From an uncultured Lachnospiraceae bacterium (GTDB taxonomy: Bacteria > Bacillota > Clostridia > Lachnospirales > Lachnospiraceae), in NCBI GenBank assembly GCA_900554415.1, contig USGU01000008.1, positions 18,366 to 82,365 on the forward strand: 64,000 nt of DNA, read 5' to 3'. The first letter of the stretch is position 1. Every line of letters begins with the position of its first letter. The notes below the pieces were generated by a model that worked only from the letters and a program-made list of their open reading frames with translations, was not told where the DNA came from and did not search any database. Below, piece after piece: positions 51,818 to 60,948 of this stretch. The position numbers and the translations under genes are program-made.

Positions 51818-53164
51818 ATGTTTCAGAAAGTATTAATCGCCAACCGAGGGGAAATCGCAGTCCGGATCATTCGTGCCTGCAGAAATATGGGAATCCGCAG
51901 TGTAGCTGTATATTCCAAAGAAGATGCAGGAAGCCTGCATGTGAAGCTTGCTGACCAGAGAATCTGTATCGGAGAAGGACCGGCAAGAAACAGTTACCTG
52001 AACATGGACCAGATTATTACAGCAGCGAAAAATATAGGAGCAGATGCCATTCATCCTGGTTTCGGTTTCCTGTCAGAGAACAGTGAGTTTGTTCGTAAAT
52101 GTCAGGAAAATGGAATTACATTTATCGGACCGGAAGCAGATGTCATAGATAAGATGGGAAATAAATCTCAGGCACGAAAGACTATGATGGAAGCGGGTGT
52201 TCCTGTTGTTCCGGGAACAAAAGAACCGGTCTATGATGCTAAGACAGGAAAAGCACTGGCGCATGATATTGGATATCCGGTTATGATCAAGGCTTCTTCG
52301 GGCGGTGGCGGAAAAGGAATGCGTGTTGCCCAGGACGAGGAAGAATTTGAATTTCAGTTTAATATGGCGCAGAGAGAATCTGCAAATGCGTTTGGTGATG
52401 ATACCATGTATATTGAGCGTTTTGTAGAAAATCCACGCCATGTAGAAATCCAGATTATGGCAGATACACAGGGAAATGTGGTAGCTCTTGGAGAGCGTGA
52501 CTGTTCGGTACAAAGAAATCATCAGAAACTGATTGAAGAGTCTCCGTCTCCGGCAATTACAGAAGAAACCCGGCAGAAGATGAACGAATATGCCATTCTG
52601 GCAGCGAAGACGGTTAATTATACCAATGCAGGAACTATTGAATTTATTGTAAGCCCAAAGGGTGAGTTCTTCTTTATGGAAATGAATACCCGAATTCAAG
52701 TAGAGCATGGTGTGACCGAGATGGTAACGGGCACCGATCTGATTATTGAGCAGATCCGGGTTGCCATGGGAGAGCCATTGAGCTTTACCCAGGAGGATAT
52801 CCAGCTTCGCGGTCATGCCATCGAATGCCGTATCAATGCAGAAATACCGGAAAAGAACTTTATGCCAAGCCCGGGGAAGGTGACACATATTCATCTGCCT
52901 GCGGGAAATGGTGTGAGAGTAGATACGGGACTTTATGCCGGTTATACCATTCCGTCGGAATATGATTCTATGATAGCCAAGGTAATCGTACATGCCCAGA
53001 ACCGTGAGCTTGCTATTGCGAAAATGCGGGCGGCTCTGGATGAAATGGTAGTAATGGGTGTCAATACGAATCTGGATTTCCAGTATCAGATTATGTGTAA
53101 CCCTGTTTTTGTGGCAGGAGAAGCGGATACGGGATTTATTGCCAATATTTTGAAGCTCGGATAA
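51818..53164 (+). CDS. accC: Biotin carboxylase
   Basis: ATP-grasp enzyme that carboxylates the biotin of the carrier protein, 448 aa. Preserved elements: the N-terminal IANRGEIAVRIIRACR, the glycine-rich ATP loop SSGGGGKGMR near 164, the catalytic MEMNTRIQVEHGVTE near 287, and C-terminal lid residues. Intact and full length. It is located between accB and pxpA. Confidence 0.95.
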   Translation: MFQKVLIANRGEIAVRIIRACRNMGIRSVAVYSKEDAGSLHVKLADQRICIGEGPARNSYLNMDQIITAAKNIGADAIHPGFGFLSENSEFVRKCQENGITFIGPEADVIDKMGNKSQARKTMMEAGVPVVPGTKEPVYDAKTGKALAHDIGYPVMIKASSGGGGKGMRVAQDEEEFEFQFNMAQRESANAFGDDTMYIERFVENPRHVEIQIMADTQGNVVALGERDCSVQRNHQKLIEESPSPAITEETRQKMNEYAILAAKTVNYTNAGTIEFIVSPKGEFFFMEMNTRIQVEHGVTEMVTGTDLIIEQIRVAMGEPLSFTQEDIQLRGHAIECRINAEIPEKNFMPSPGKVTHIHLPAGNGVRVDTGLYAGYTIPSEYDSMIAKVIVHAQNRELAIAKMRAALDEMVVMGVNTNLDFQYQIMCNPVFVAGEADTGFIANILKLG

Positions 53165-53187
53165 GAGCGGTAGAAGGAGAGAGAACA

Positions 53188-53958
53188 TTGTATCAGATAG
53201 ATTTAAACTGCGATTTGGGTGAAAGCTTTGGAAATTACAAAATCGGCATGGATGAAGAAGTAATTCCACTGATTTCTTCTGCAAATGTAGCCTGCGGTTA
53301 TCATGCCTCAGACCCGGTAGTAATGCAGAAAACCATTGCTATGACAAAGAAATTCGGAACAGCAGTCGGAGCACATCCTGGATTTCCAGATTTGATGGGA
53401 TTTGGAAGAAGAAACTTAAGTGTATCTCCGGCAGAGGCAAAGGCATATACCTTATATCAGCTTGGGGCACTGGAGGCATTCTGCAGAACCCAGGGAGTTA
53501 AAATGCAGCATGTGAAACCGCATGGCGCTTTATACAATATGGCGGCAAAGGATTATGACCTTGCCCGTGGAATCTGCGAGGCAATTTATGAATTTGACAA
53601 AGATTTAATCGTGCTTGCTCTTTCAGGCGGTGAACTGGTCCGTGCCGGACAGGATATTGGGCTTCGGACTGCATTAGAATTTTTTTCAGACCGTGCGTAT
53701 GAAGAAGACGGTACTTTGGTAAACCGCAGAAAAGAAGGAGCGGTTATTACCGATGAGGATGAAGCAATCGCAAGAGTTGTGCGGATGATAAAAGAAAACA
53801 AGCTTACTGCAATTACCGGAAAAGATATTTCTATTAAAGCCGATTCTGTATGTGTTCATGGAGATGGCGTCAAAGCACTGGAATTTGTGAAAAAAATCCG
53901 GGAAAAACTGACAGAAGAACAGATTGCAATTAAGCCTCTTTCCAAAATTGTATCGTAA
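53188..53958 (+). CDS. pxpA: 5-oxoprolinase subunit PxpA (LamB/YcsF-type)
   Basis: Subunit that hydrolyses the activated 5-oxoproline ring, 256 aa. Family motifs: DLNCDLGESFG near the start, ISSANVACGYHASDP near 30, VGAHPGFPD near 58 and HVKPHGALYN near 108. The start is TTG 53188, with AAGGAGAG about 8 nt upstream. Last gene of the operon; a terminator follows. Together with PxpB and PxpC it should convert 5-oxoproline to glutamate with ATP. Confidence 0.94.
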   Translation: MYQIDLNCDLGESFGNYKIGMDEEVIPLISSANVACGYHASDPVVMQKTIAMTKKFGTAVGAHPGFPDLMGFGRRNLSVSPAEAKAYTLYQLGALEAFCRTQGVKMQHVKPHGALYNMAAKDYDLARGICEAIYEFDKDLIVLALSGGELVRAGQDIGLRTALEFFSDRAYEEDGTLVNRRKEGAVITDEDEAIARVVRMIKENKLTAITGKDISIKADSVCVHGDGVKALEFVKKIREKLTEEQIAIKPLSKIVS

Positions 53959-54010
53959 TAAAATAGTATAGATAAATTGGATATCAGGCAGATAAGATAT
54001 TGAGGTTCAA

Positions 54011-54061
54011 AAAAGAACTGCATTCTTCATTCATGTGAAATGATGAGGAAGCAGTTCTTTT
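54011..54061. terminator. Bidirectional terminator between pxpA and the oxidase gene
   Basis: AAAAGAACTGC (54011-54021) pairs with GCAGTTCTTTT (54051-54061), with further inner pairing, and T/A runs on both sides. It separates the convergent genes. Confidence 0.82.
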
Positions 54062-54127
54062 GACATATACGGTTTCTCTTATAATCGGTTTCTTTTACAA
54101 TAGAGAAAAAAATCAATATACGTTGGA

Positions 54128-55144
54128 TTATTTACGGACCATATCCCGTGTGATTTCGGAAACAGAATGTGCACCGCACATCTGCATGGTGTCTTTTAAC
54201 TCTGCACCAATTTTCTCGATGTAAGTCTGTACTCCTTCTGCACCACCGCCATAGGCAGCTACAACGAATGGACGGCAGATAAGCACACCATCAGCACCTA
54301 AGGCGAGTGCCTTGAATACATCGGTTCCGGAACGGATACCGCCATCCACGAGAACAGTCATAGAATCACCTACGGCAGAAGCGATTTCTTCCAATACCTC
54401 GGCAGTCGCAGGACACTGGTCGAGAACACGGCCACCATGGTTAGATACTACAATAGCAGAAGCTCCGGCTTCTTTGGCTTTCAAAGCACCCTTTACCGTC
54501 ATGATTCCTTTTACGATAAATGGAATGTTAGAAAGGGAGATGATTTCGCGAAGTTCCTCTACGGATTTACTTCCTGCCGGTGGATTCATATTTTTCAAAA
54601 ACGGAAGTCCGGCAGCGTCAACATCCATAGCCACTGCGAAAGCGTCAGCGTCAATCACAAGAGAGAGTTTATCTTTAATGGTATCCAGATTCCATGGTTT
54701 GATGGTTGGAATGCCGAACCCGTCATTTTCTTTAATTGCTTTAGCGGCTGCCTGCATAACCAGTGGATTGGTTCCGTCACCGGTAAATGCAGCAATTCCA
54801 CAGGATTTACAGGTGGAAACCAGTATCTGATTATAGGAAATATCATCGTATTTATCGCTGTAATGAAGATTAACCGCACCTACAGGACCTGCAAAAAATG
54901 GAAAACGGAATTCTTTCCCGAACAATTTGACAGAGGTATCCGGTTCGCCACCTTCGCAGAGCGTGTCCATGTTGACCCGGATTTCCTGCCATTTATCATA
55001 GTTGCGGATAGCAGTATCACCTACACCCTTGGAACCCGGTCCCGGAATCTGGTTGCGGCATGCCTTTCCATTACAGACATTACAGGCTTTACAGTAAGAA
55101 CCGATACAGCTTCTTGCCTGAAGAAGCATTTCGTTATAATTCAT
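54128..55144 (-). CDS. FMN-dependent alpha-hydroxy-acid oxidizing protein with N-terminal Cys cluster
   Basis: TIM-barrel flavoprotein of the glycolate/lactate oxidase family, 338 aa, expected to oxidise an alpha-hydroxy acid such as lactate. Family features: GIMTVKGALKAKEAGASAI, VSNHGGRVLD with the active-site His, VDGGIRSGTDVFKALALGADGV for FMN phosphate binding. An unusual N-terminal set of cysteines at 13, 18, 21, 24 and 29 could hold an iron-sulphur cluster, which would suit a dehydrogenase in an anaerobe. AAAGGA precedes the ATG. Confidence 0.87.
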   Translation of the reverse strand: MNYNEMLLQARSCIGSYCKACNVCNGKACRNQIPGPGSKGVGDTAIRNYDKWQEIRVNMDTLCEGGEPDTSVKLFGKEFRFPFFAGPVGAVNLHYSDKYDDISYNQILVSTCKSCGIAAFTGDGTNPLVMQAAAKAIKENDGFGIPTIKPWNLDTIKDKLSLVIDADAFAVAMDVDAAGLPFLKNMNPPAGSKSVEELREIISLSNIPFIVKGIMTVKGALKAKEAGASAIVVSNHGGRVLDQCPATAEVLEEIASAVGDSMTVLVDGGIRSGTDVFKALALGADGVLICRPFVVAAYGGGAEGVQTYIEKIGAELKDTMQMCGAHSVSEITRDMVRK

Positions 55145-55179
55145 AAGTCGTTCATCCTTTCGAGTAAATTGATATCTTC

Positions 55180-55208
55180 AGTATAAATAGAAAAGAATCA
55201 TTTTACAA
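55180..55208 (-). promoter_or_regulatory. SigA promoter for the FMN oxidase gene (minus strand)
   Basis: Minus strand TTGTAA (55208-55203), 17 nt, TATACT (55185-55180). Confidence 0.65.
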
Positions 55209-55312
55209 TGGAAATTATTCGTGATAATATAAAAAAACAGCGTATCGAAGTTGAGTAAAATGTTTAGATAAGCGGTTTTGTGTAAGTAGAATTACAGAAA
55301 GGCAGTGTGAAG

Positions 55313-56005
55313 ATGAACGAGAATCTGGATTTGAAAGTGATTGCAAGAGTCGAGTCCGGTTTTACCGAAAAATTCGGCATTCCAAGACAGAGCGGTCTGG
55401 CAGATACCAAAGCGGAAATCGTATTTGAACCGGAGTACCGGAATGCAGATGCACTTCGGGGAATGGAAGGGTATACACATCTCTGGCTGATTTGGGGATT
55501 TTCTATGGTGCAGGAGGAAAAATGGCATCCTACGGTCAGACCTCCAAGACTGGGCGGCAATAAACGGATGGGTGTATTTGCAACCAGGTCTCCGTTTCGT
55601 CCCAACCCAATTGGTCTGTCCAGTGTAAAATTGCTGGAAGTGCGGAAAACAGAAGACAGAGGAGTGGTTCTGATTGTGTCCGGTGCAGACTTGATGAACG
55701 GAACCCTAGTTTATGATATCAAACCTTATCTGCCTTATGTGGACTGCCACACGGATGCAGTGGGTGGATTTACCGAAGAAACCAAGGCATACGAACTTTG
55801 TGTGCAGTGGGAAGCTGCATTTCCTTATGGAGAAGAAAAGAAGCAGGAACTGGTACAGATTCTAAAGCAAGACCCCAGACCGTCTTATCAGGAAGATGCA
55901 GAGCGCATTTATGGAATGAGCTATGATGGAATGGAAATCAAATTCCGGGTAGAACATGGAAATTTGATTGTTTTGAAAGTAGAGTTGCAAAGGGATGAGG
56001 AGTAA
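55313..56005 (+). CDS. trmO: tRNA t6A37 N6-methyltransferase TrmO
   Basis: SAM-dependent methyltransferase (TsaA/TrmO family) converting t6A37 to m6t6A37 in some tRNAs. 230 aa. The conserved RMGVFATRSPFRPNPIGLS lies near 80-100 and DIKPYLPYVD near 138. The C-terminal extension is normal. ATG 55313 (10 nt after AGAAAGG) and GTG 55307 are both possible starts. It overlaps or adjoins the dus gene, another tRNA modification enzyme. Confidence 0.92.
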   Translation: MNENLDLKVIARVESGFTEKFGIPRQSGLADTKAEIVFEPEYRNADALRGMEGYTHLWLIWGFSMVQEEKWHPTVRPPRLGGNKRMGVFATRSPFRPNPIGLSSVKLLEVRKTEDRGVVLIVSGADLMNGTLVYDIKPYLPYVDCHTDAVGGFTEETKAYELCVQWEAAFPYGEEKKQELVQILKQDPRPSYQEDAERIYGMSYDGMEIKFRVEHGNLIVLKVELQRDEE

Positions 56006-56006
56006 G

Positions 56007-56945
56007 ATGCAGTTTTATATGGCACCTATGGAAGGAATTGGCGGATTTGTGTATCGTAATGCATATCACAAATGTTTTGCATCCTTTGATAAATATTTTC
56101 TGCCATTTATTTCACCTAATCCGAAAGGAAAATTTGCGCCATGGGAACTGGCAGATGTGCTTCCGGAACATAACAGAGGCATGTATGCGGTTCCTCAAAT
56201 CCTTACGAACCGGGCAGAGGATTTTATTCAGACGGCAAAGCAGCTTCAGAGTATGGGATATGACGAGGTAAATCTGAATCTGGGCTGTCCTTCGAAAACC
56301 GTGGTTGCAAAGGGACGGGGCGCGGGTTTCCTGAAAGAGCCGGATAAGCTGAACCGCTTTTTAGAAGAAATCTTTCAGACACTGGATATGAAGATTTCGA
56401 TTAAAACTAGAACCGGGTTCTGGAATTCGGAAGAATTCGAAGAACTACTCAGAATTTACAATCAGTATCCTTTAGAAGAACTGATTATACACCCAAGAGT
56501 ACAGAAGGATTATTACAAGAATCAGCCGGACTGGCAGATTTATAAAGAAGCAAAACAGGAAAGTAAAAATCCGGTCTGCTATAATGGGGATATTTTTTCA
56601 AGAGAAAAATATCAGGAATGGAGACAGCATTTTCCAGAGGAAGATACAGTGATGTTAGGAAGAGGTGTATTATTCTCACCAGATATACTTGGAAAAATAA
56701 AAGAAGACAGGCATTACGGAAAAGATGTTTACAGACAGTTTCATGATACACTTTTGGAAGGATATCTGCAGACCATTCATGGGGAGCAGAATGTAATTTT
56801 CAAAATGAAAGAATTATGGAATTATGCTTTTCATGGAATGAAGAATCCAGATGCTGTCCAGATACAACGAATCAGACACGCATCCAGTCTGGCAGAATAC
56901 GAAGAGGCAGTGAAAATGTTTTGGATGCAGACAAATTGCGGATAA
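56007..56945 (+). CDS. tRNA-dihydrouridine synthase
   Basis: FMN-dependent reductase of uridine in tRNA, 312 aa. MAPMEGIGG at the start, NLNLGCPSKTVVAKGRGAG with the catalytic Cys near 92-105, IKTRTGFWN, and GRGVLFSPDIL near 220. ATG 56007 has GAGGAG 4 nt upstream and follows the trmO stop by 1 nt; ATG 55995 would overlap trmO. The Dus subtype cannot be told with certainty. Confidence 0.9.
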   Translation: MQFYMAPMEGIGGFVYRNAYHKCFASFDKYFLPFISPNPKGKFAPWELADVLPEHNRGMYAVPQILTNRAEDFIQTAKQLQSMGYDEVNLNLGCPSKTVVAKGRGAGFLKEPDKLNRFLEEIFQTLDMKISIKTRTGFWNSEEFEELLRIYNQYPLEELIIHPRVQKDYYKNQPDWQIYKEAKQESKNPVCYNGDIFSREKYQEWRQHFPEEDTVMLGRGVLFSPDILGKIKEDRHYGKDVYRQFHDTLLEGYLQTIHGEQNVIFKMKELWNYAFHGMKNPDAVQIQRIRHASSLAEYEEAVKMFWMQTNCG

Positions 56946-57023
56946 TATGGAAATTACAGAGTGAATCTGATTTTATAGATGCATTTACCGATTGAATTTT
57001 AGAAAAAGGGATGAAAGAAGCAA

Positions 57024-57929
57024 ATGAAGAAACTAAGTATAAAAAGTATGATTTTATTGGTGTTAACCGCGTTGATATGGGGGATGGCATTTGTAGCACA
57101 AAGTGTTGGAATGAATTATATCGGACCTTTTACCTTTAACTGTATCCGTTCTATTATGGGAGGCCTTGTACTGATTCCGTGTATTTTGTTTTTTGACAAA
57201 CGTGAGAAAGGTGAAGCAAAGCAAGAAAAGAAAGAAGACACTAAAACGCTGCTGATTGGTGGAATCTGCTGTGGCCTTGCACTTTGTATAGCGTCAAATC
57301 TCCAGCAGATTGGTATTAAATATACGACGGTAGGAAAAGCTGGATTTATTACAGCACTTTATATTGTTCTGGTTCCGATTTTCGGGATTTTCCTCAGAAA
57401 GAAAGTATCTGGACGTGTATGGCTCAGTGTGGCAATTTCAGTTGTGGGATTATATTTATTATGTATTACAGATGAATTCCGGATTGGAAAGGGTGATTTC
57501 TTTGTATTACTTTGTGCACTGGTCTTTACCATTCATATTTTAGTGATTGATTATTTTTCCCCTAAGGTAAATGGAATCAAATTGTCCTGCATCCAGTTTC
57601 TGGTGGCGGGAATTTTGTCCGGTGTTCCGATGCTTATCAGTGAAAAGCCATCCATTTCCACGATTTTAGCAGCCTGGGCACCTCTGTTGTATGCTGGAAT
57701 TATGTCCTGTGGTGTCGGCTACACGCTTCAGATTGTAGCCCAGAAGGATGCGGATCCGACGATTGCTTCGCTGATTCTTAGTCTGGAGTCGGTATTCTCT
57801 GTTCTGGCTGGATGGCTCATTCTTGGACAGACACTTGCCGGCAAAGAAATTGTGGGATGTGTGCTGATGTTTGCAGCCATTATTTTAGCCCAGCTTCCAA
57901 CCCAAAACCAGGAGTGCAGTAAACAATAA
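57024..57929 (+). CDS. DMT-family transporter (two EamA domains)
   Basis: Membrane carrier of 301 aa, ten helices in two EamA repeats (about 8-145 and 155-295). Family features: ALIWGMAFVAQSVG at the start and LILSLESVFSVLAGWLILGQTL near the end. Substrate unknown; relatives export amino acids or metabolites. Last gene before the pyrH promoter. The 78-nt gap upstream shows nothing notable. Confidence 0.9.
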   Translation: MKKLSIKSMILLVLTALIWGMAFVAQSVGMNYIGPFTFNCIRSIMGGLVLIPCILFFDKREKGEAKQEKKEDTKTLLIGGICCGLALCIASNLQQIGIKYTTVGKAGFITALYIVLVPIFGIFLRKKVSGRVWLSVAISVVGLYLLCITDEFRIGKGDFFVLLCALVFTIHILVIDYFSPKVNGIKLSCIQFLVAGILSGVPMLISEKPSISTILAAWAPLLYAGIMSCGVGYTLQIVAQKDADPTIASLILSLESVFSVLAGWLILGQTLAGKEIVGCVLMFAAIILAQLPTQNQECSKQ

Positions 57930-57934
57930 TTGGC

Positions 57935-57963
57935 TTCACTTTTGAAGTTATCTATGCTATAAT
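57935..57963 (+). promoter_or_regulatory. SigA promoter for pyrH-frr
   Basis: TTCACT (57935-57940), 17 nt, TATAAT (57958-57963) with extended -10 TGC. Confidence 0.7.
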
Positions 57964-57995
57964 GTACGAAGAAATTGAGACGGGAGCAAAGACAT

Positions 57996-58691
57996 ATGAA
58001 AAGAGTTCTTTTAAAATTAAGTGGAGAAGCCCTTGCAGGCGATAAAAAGACAGGATTTGACGAAGCAACATGTATCGGTGTTGCCAGACAGGTGAAAGAG
58101 ATAGTGGATCAGGGCATCCAGGTTGCAATTGTGACCGGAGGCGGAAACTTCTGGAGAGGCAGAACCAGTGAGACCATTGACCGGACAAAGGCTGACCAGA
58201 TTGGAATGCTTGCGACAGTTATGAACTGTATTTATGTATCCGATATTTTCCGTCATGTAGGGATGAAGACAGAAGTGTTCACACCTTTTGTATGTGGAGC
58301 ATTTACAACACTGTTTTCCAAAGATGCGGCTGTAGAAGCATTGAATGAGGGAAAGGTTGTATTCTTCGCAGGCGGAACAGGACATCCTTATTTTTCTACA
58401 GATACCGGGGCAGTTCTTCGTGCAATTGAAATCGAAGCAGATGCAATGCTTCTTGCGAAAGCAATTGACGGTATTTATGACAGCGACCCGAAGGTGAATC
58501 CGGAAGCAAAGAAATACAGTGAGATATCTATACAGGAAATGTTGGATAAGAAGCTTATGGCAGTGGACCTTACAGCAACCATCCTGTGTATGGAAAATAA
58601 AATGCCAATGTTGGTATTTGGATTAAATGAAGAAAACAGCATTGTAAATACCATGAGTGGTAAATTTAACGGTACTAAAGTGACCGTATAA
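57996..58691 (+). CDS. pyrH: UMP kinase
   Basis: Bacterial UMP kinase of the amino-acid-kinase fold, 231 aa, making UDP. KLSGEALAG near 7, VTGGGNFWRGR near 47, and GTGHPYFSTDTGAV near 125 are diagnostic. ATG 57996 follows GGGAG; the upstream in-frame extension to 57975 lacks support. frr follows after 47 nt. Confidence 0.96.
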   Translation: MKRVLLKLSGEALAGDKKTGFDEATCIGVARQVKEIVDQGIQVAIVTGGGNFWRGRTSETIDRTKADQIGMLATVMNCIYVSDIFRHVGMKTEVFTPFVCGAFTTLFSKDAAVEALNEGKVVFFAGGTGHPYFSTDTGAVLRAIEIEADAMLLAKAIDGIYDSDPKVNPEAKKYSEISIQEMLDKKLMAVDLTATILCMENKMPMLVFGLNEENSIVNTMSGKFNGTKVTV

Positions 58692-58738
58692 GAAATGTGC
58701 AGAACAGAAAGAATGCAGATAGCAGGAGGAAATTGAAA

Positions 58739-59290
58739 ATGAATGAAAAAATCAAAGTGTATGATGATAAAATGCAGAAAACATTAAACAGTCTTGACGG
58801 GGAACTCGGAACCATCCGTGCAGGCCGTGCCAATCCGAATATTCTGAACAGACTTACCGTAGAATATTATGGTTCACCAACACCAATCCAGCAGGTGGCA
58901 AATATTTCTGTTCCAGAACCAAGATTAATTCAGATTCAGCCATGGGAGAGGAAGATCATCCGTGATATCGAGAAAGCAATTCAGATGTCAGATATCGGAA
59001 TCAACCCTACAAATGATGGAAATGTAATCCGTCTTGTATTCCCGGAACTGACAGAGGAACGAAGAAAAGAATTAGTAAAAGATGTTAAGAAAAAAGGAGA
59101 AGCAGCCAAGGTTGCAATCCGTAATATCCGTCGTGACGGAAATGATGCCTTTAAGAAGTTAAAAGGTACAGAAATTTCAGAAGATGAAATCAAAGATTTG
59201 GAAGATGAACTTCAGAAACTTACTGATAAATATATCAAAGAAGTAGAAAATGCAGTAGATGCCAAATCAAAAGAAGTAATGACAGTATAA
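58739..59290 (+). CDS. frr: Ribosome recycling factor
   Basis: Splits post-termination ribosomes with EF-G, 183 aa. Two-domain tRNA-like helical protein: AGRANPNILNRLTVEYYG near 28-45 and EERRKELVKDVKKKGE near 117. AGGAGG lies 9 nt before ATG 58739; an earlier in-frame start at 58697 is unsupported. A terminator follows, splitting this pair from uppS. Confidence 0.97.
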   Translation: MNEKIKVYDDKMQKTLNSLDGELGTIRAGRANPNILNRLTVEYYGSPTPIQQVANISVPEPRLIQIQPWERKIIRDIEKAIQMSDIGINPTNDGNVIRLVFPELTEERRKELVKDVKKKGEAAKVAIRNIRRDGNDAFKKLKGTEISEDEIKDLEDELQKLTDKYIKEVENAVDAKSKEVMTV

Positions 59291-59301
59291 GAGAATACAG
59301 G

Positions 59302-59332
59302 GAGGGGCAGTAAGAGTACGGGCCCCTCTTTT
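59302..59332 (+). terminator. Terminator after frr
   Basis: GAGGGGC pairs with GCCCCTC (loop about 13 nt), followed by TTTTCG. Confidence 0.8.
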
Positions 59333-59416
59333 CGTTACCAGATATAAGATGAAAAGGAGTTATTTATCTTTTCGCTTATCAATTACAGAGACTGATTCTG
59401 AGGAAAGGGAAAGACA

Positions 59417-60127
59417 ATGAATGTACCACAGCATATAGCGATTATTTTGGATGGAAACGGACGCTGGGCGAAGGCAAAAGGAATGCCACGTAATTATGGA
59501 CACACACAGGGAAGTAAGAATGTAGAAAAAATCTGTGAAGTGGCATATAAGATGGGAGTCAAGTATTTAACCGTATACGCATTTTCTACTGAGAACTGGA
59601 AACGCCCGGAAAGTGAAGTCAATATGTTAATGACGCTTTTGCGGAATTATATGAAAACCTGTCTGAAATCAGCAGAGAAGAACCGGATGAGAGTACGTGT
59701 GATTGGAGATAAAACCGGACTGGATGCGGATATCAGAGGTAGAATTCAGGAATTAGAAGAAGCGTCTAAGAATAACGATGGACTGAACTTTCAGATTGCG
59801 ATTAATTACGGAAGCCGTGATGAAATGATTCGTGCCATGAGGAAGATGTCGCAGGATTGTGTGGATGGAAAACTTCAGCCTGAGAATATTACGGAAAGTA
59901 TTTTTGAAAATTATCTGGATACGCATGGCATTCCGGATCCCGACCTTCTTATCCGCACCAGTGGTGAATTAAGATTGTCGAATTACCTGTTATGGCAGCT
60001 TGCGTATACAGAATTCTATTTTACAGATGTACCGTGGCCGGATTTTACAAAAGAAGAATTAGAAAAGGCAATCGCTCAATATAATAATAGAGACCGGCGC
60101 TATGGGGCAATAAAGGAGGAAGACTAA
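59417..60127 (+). CDS. uppS: Undecaprenyl diphosphate synthase-type isoprenyl transferase
   Basis: cis-Prenyltransferase building the C55 lipid carrier of peptidoglycan synthesis, 236 aa. Catalytic LDGNGRWAKAKG with Asp12, YAFSTENW near 57, and RTSGELRLSNYLLWQ near 183. GAGGAAAGGGA precedes ATG 59417. It overlaps cdsA by 1 nt. Confidence 0.96.
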   Translation: MNVPQHIAIILDGNGRWAKAKGMPRNYGHTQGSKNVEKICEVAYKMGVKYLTVYAFSTENWKRPESEVNMLMTLLRNYMKTCLKSAEKNRMRVRVIGDKTGLDADIRGRIQELEEASKNNDGLNFQIAINYGSRDEMIRAMRKMSQDCVDGKLQPENITESIFENYLDTHGIPDPDLLIRTSGELRLSNYLLWQLAYTEFYFTDVPWPDFTKEELEKAIAQYNNRDRRYGAIKEED

Positions 60128-60924
60128 TGTTTAAAACCAGATTAATCAGCGGAATTGTGCTTGTCATTATTGCTTTTATCACAATTTACTCTGGTGGTCC
60201 ATTACTTTGGATTACTTTATGCGGCATTAGCTTAATTGGATTGAATGAGTTGTATAAAGTCATTAAGATTGACAAAACCTTACCTGGAATTGCAGGATAT
60301 TTGGCTGCCTTGGTTTATTATCTCCTTTTACTTGGAGGAATTTCCATAGACCCGATGCTGTTTGTGATTGCGGTGTTAGTGGTGTTTATGTTTGTATATG
60401 TGTTTGCATTTCCCAAATATGTATTCGAACAGATTAGTGGTGGATTTTTTGGAGTTTTCTATGTGTCAGTGATGCTGTCTTTCATTTATCAGACAAGAAT
60501 GAGAGCAGATGGACTTGTTCTTGTACCACTTGTTTTCTTATGCTCGTGGGGATGTGATACTTGTGCATACTGCGCAGGTGTCTTATTTGGAAAGCACAAA
60601 ATGGCTCCGAAACTTAGTCCGAAGAAATCCATTGAAGGTGGAATTGGAGGACTTGCAGGCGCTGCCCTTCTCGGTGCTTTGTATGCACTTGCAGTGAATC
60701 ATTGGGGCGGAGGTAATGTGCCGCCGCTGGAATACGCAGTCATTTGTCTGATTGGCGGTATGATTTCCATGGTAGGGGATCTTGCCGCATCTGCGATTAA
60801 ACGAAACCATGAGATTAAGGACTATGGTACTTTAATCCCGGGACATGGCGGAATCTTAGACCGGTTTGACAGCGTTATTTTTACGGCACCTGTCATTTAT
60901 TATCTTGCAGTTCTGTTACTGTAA
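60127..60924 (+). CDS. cdsA: Phosphatidate cytidylyltransferase
   Basis: Makes CDP-diacylglycerol for phospholipid synthesis; 265 aa, about seven membrane helices, C-terminal signature PGHGGILDRFDSVIF near 238. AAGGAGG precedes the ATG. It sits between uppS and dxr as in most Firmicutes. Confidence 0.95.
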   Translation: MFKTRLISGIVLVIIAFITIYSGGPLLWITLCGISLIGLNELYKVIKIDKTLPGIAGYLAALVYYLLLLGGISIDPMLFVIAVLVVFMFVYVFAFPKYVFEQISGGFFGVFYVSVMLSFIYQTRMRADGLVLVPLVFLCSWGCDTCAYCAGVLFGKHKMAPKLSPKKSIEGGIGGLAGAALLGALYALAVNHWGGGNVPPLEYAVICLIGGMISMVGDLAASAIKRNHEIKDYGTLIPGHGGILDRFDSVIFTAPVIYYLAVLLL

Positions 60925-60948
60925 GCTGGTGTTGTAATGGAGGAAGAA

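Noticed and set aside
52073..53284. 403-aa minus-strand open frame opposite accC
   Set aside because: It mirrors a conserved biotin carboxylase, has no ribosome binding site or family likeness, and follows from the codon pattern of accC.
54437..55186. 249-aa plus-strand open frame opposite the FMN oxidase
   Set aside because: Antisense shadow of a well-conserved enzyme with its own minus-strand promoter.
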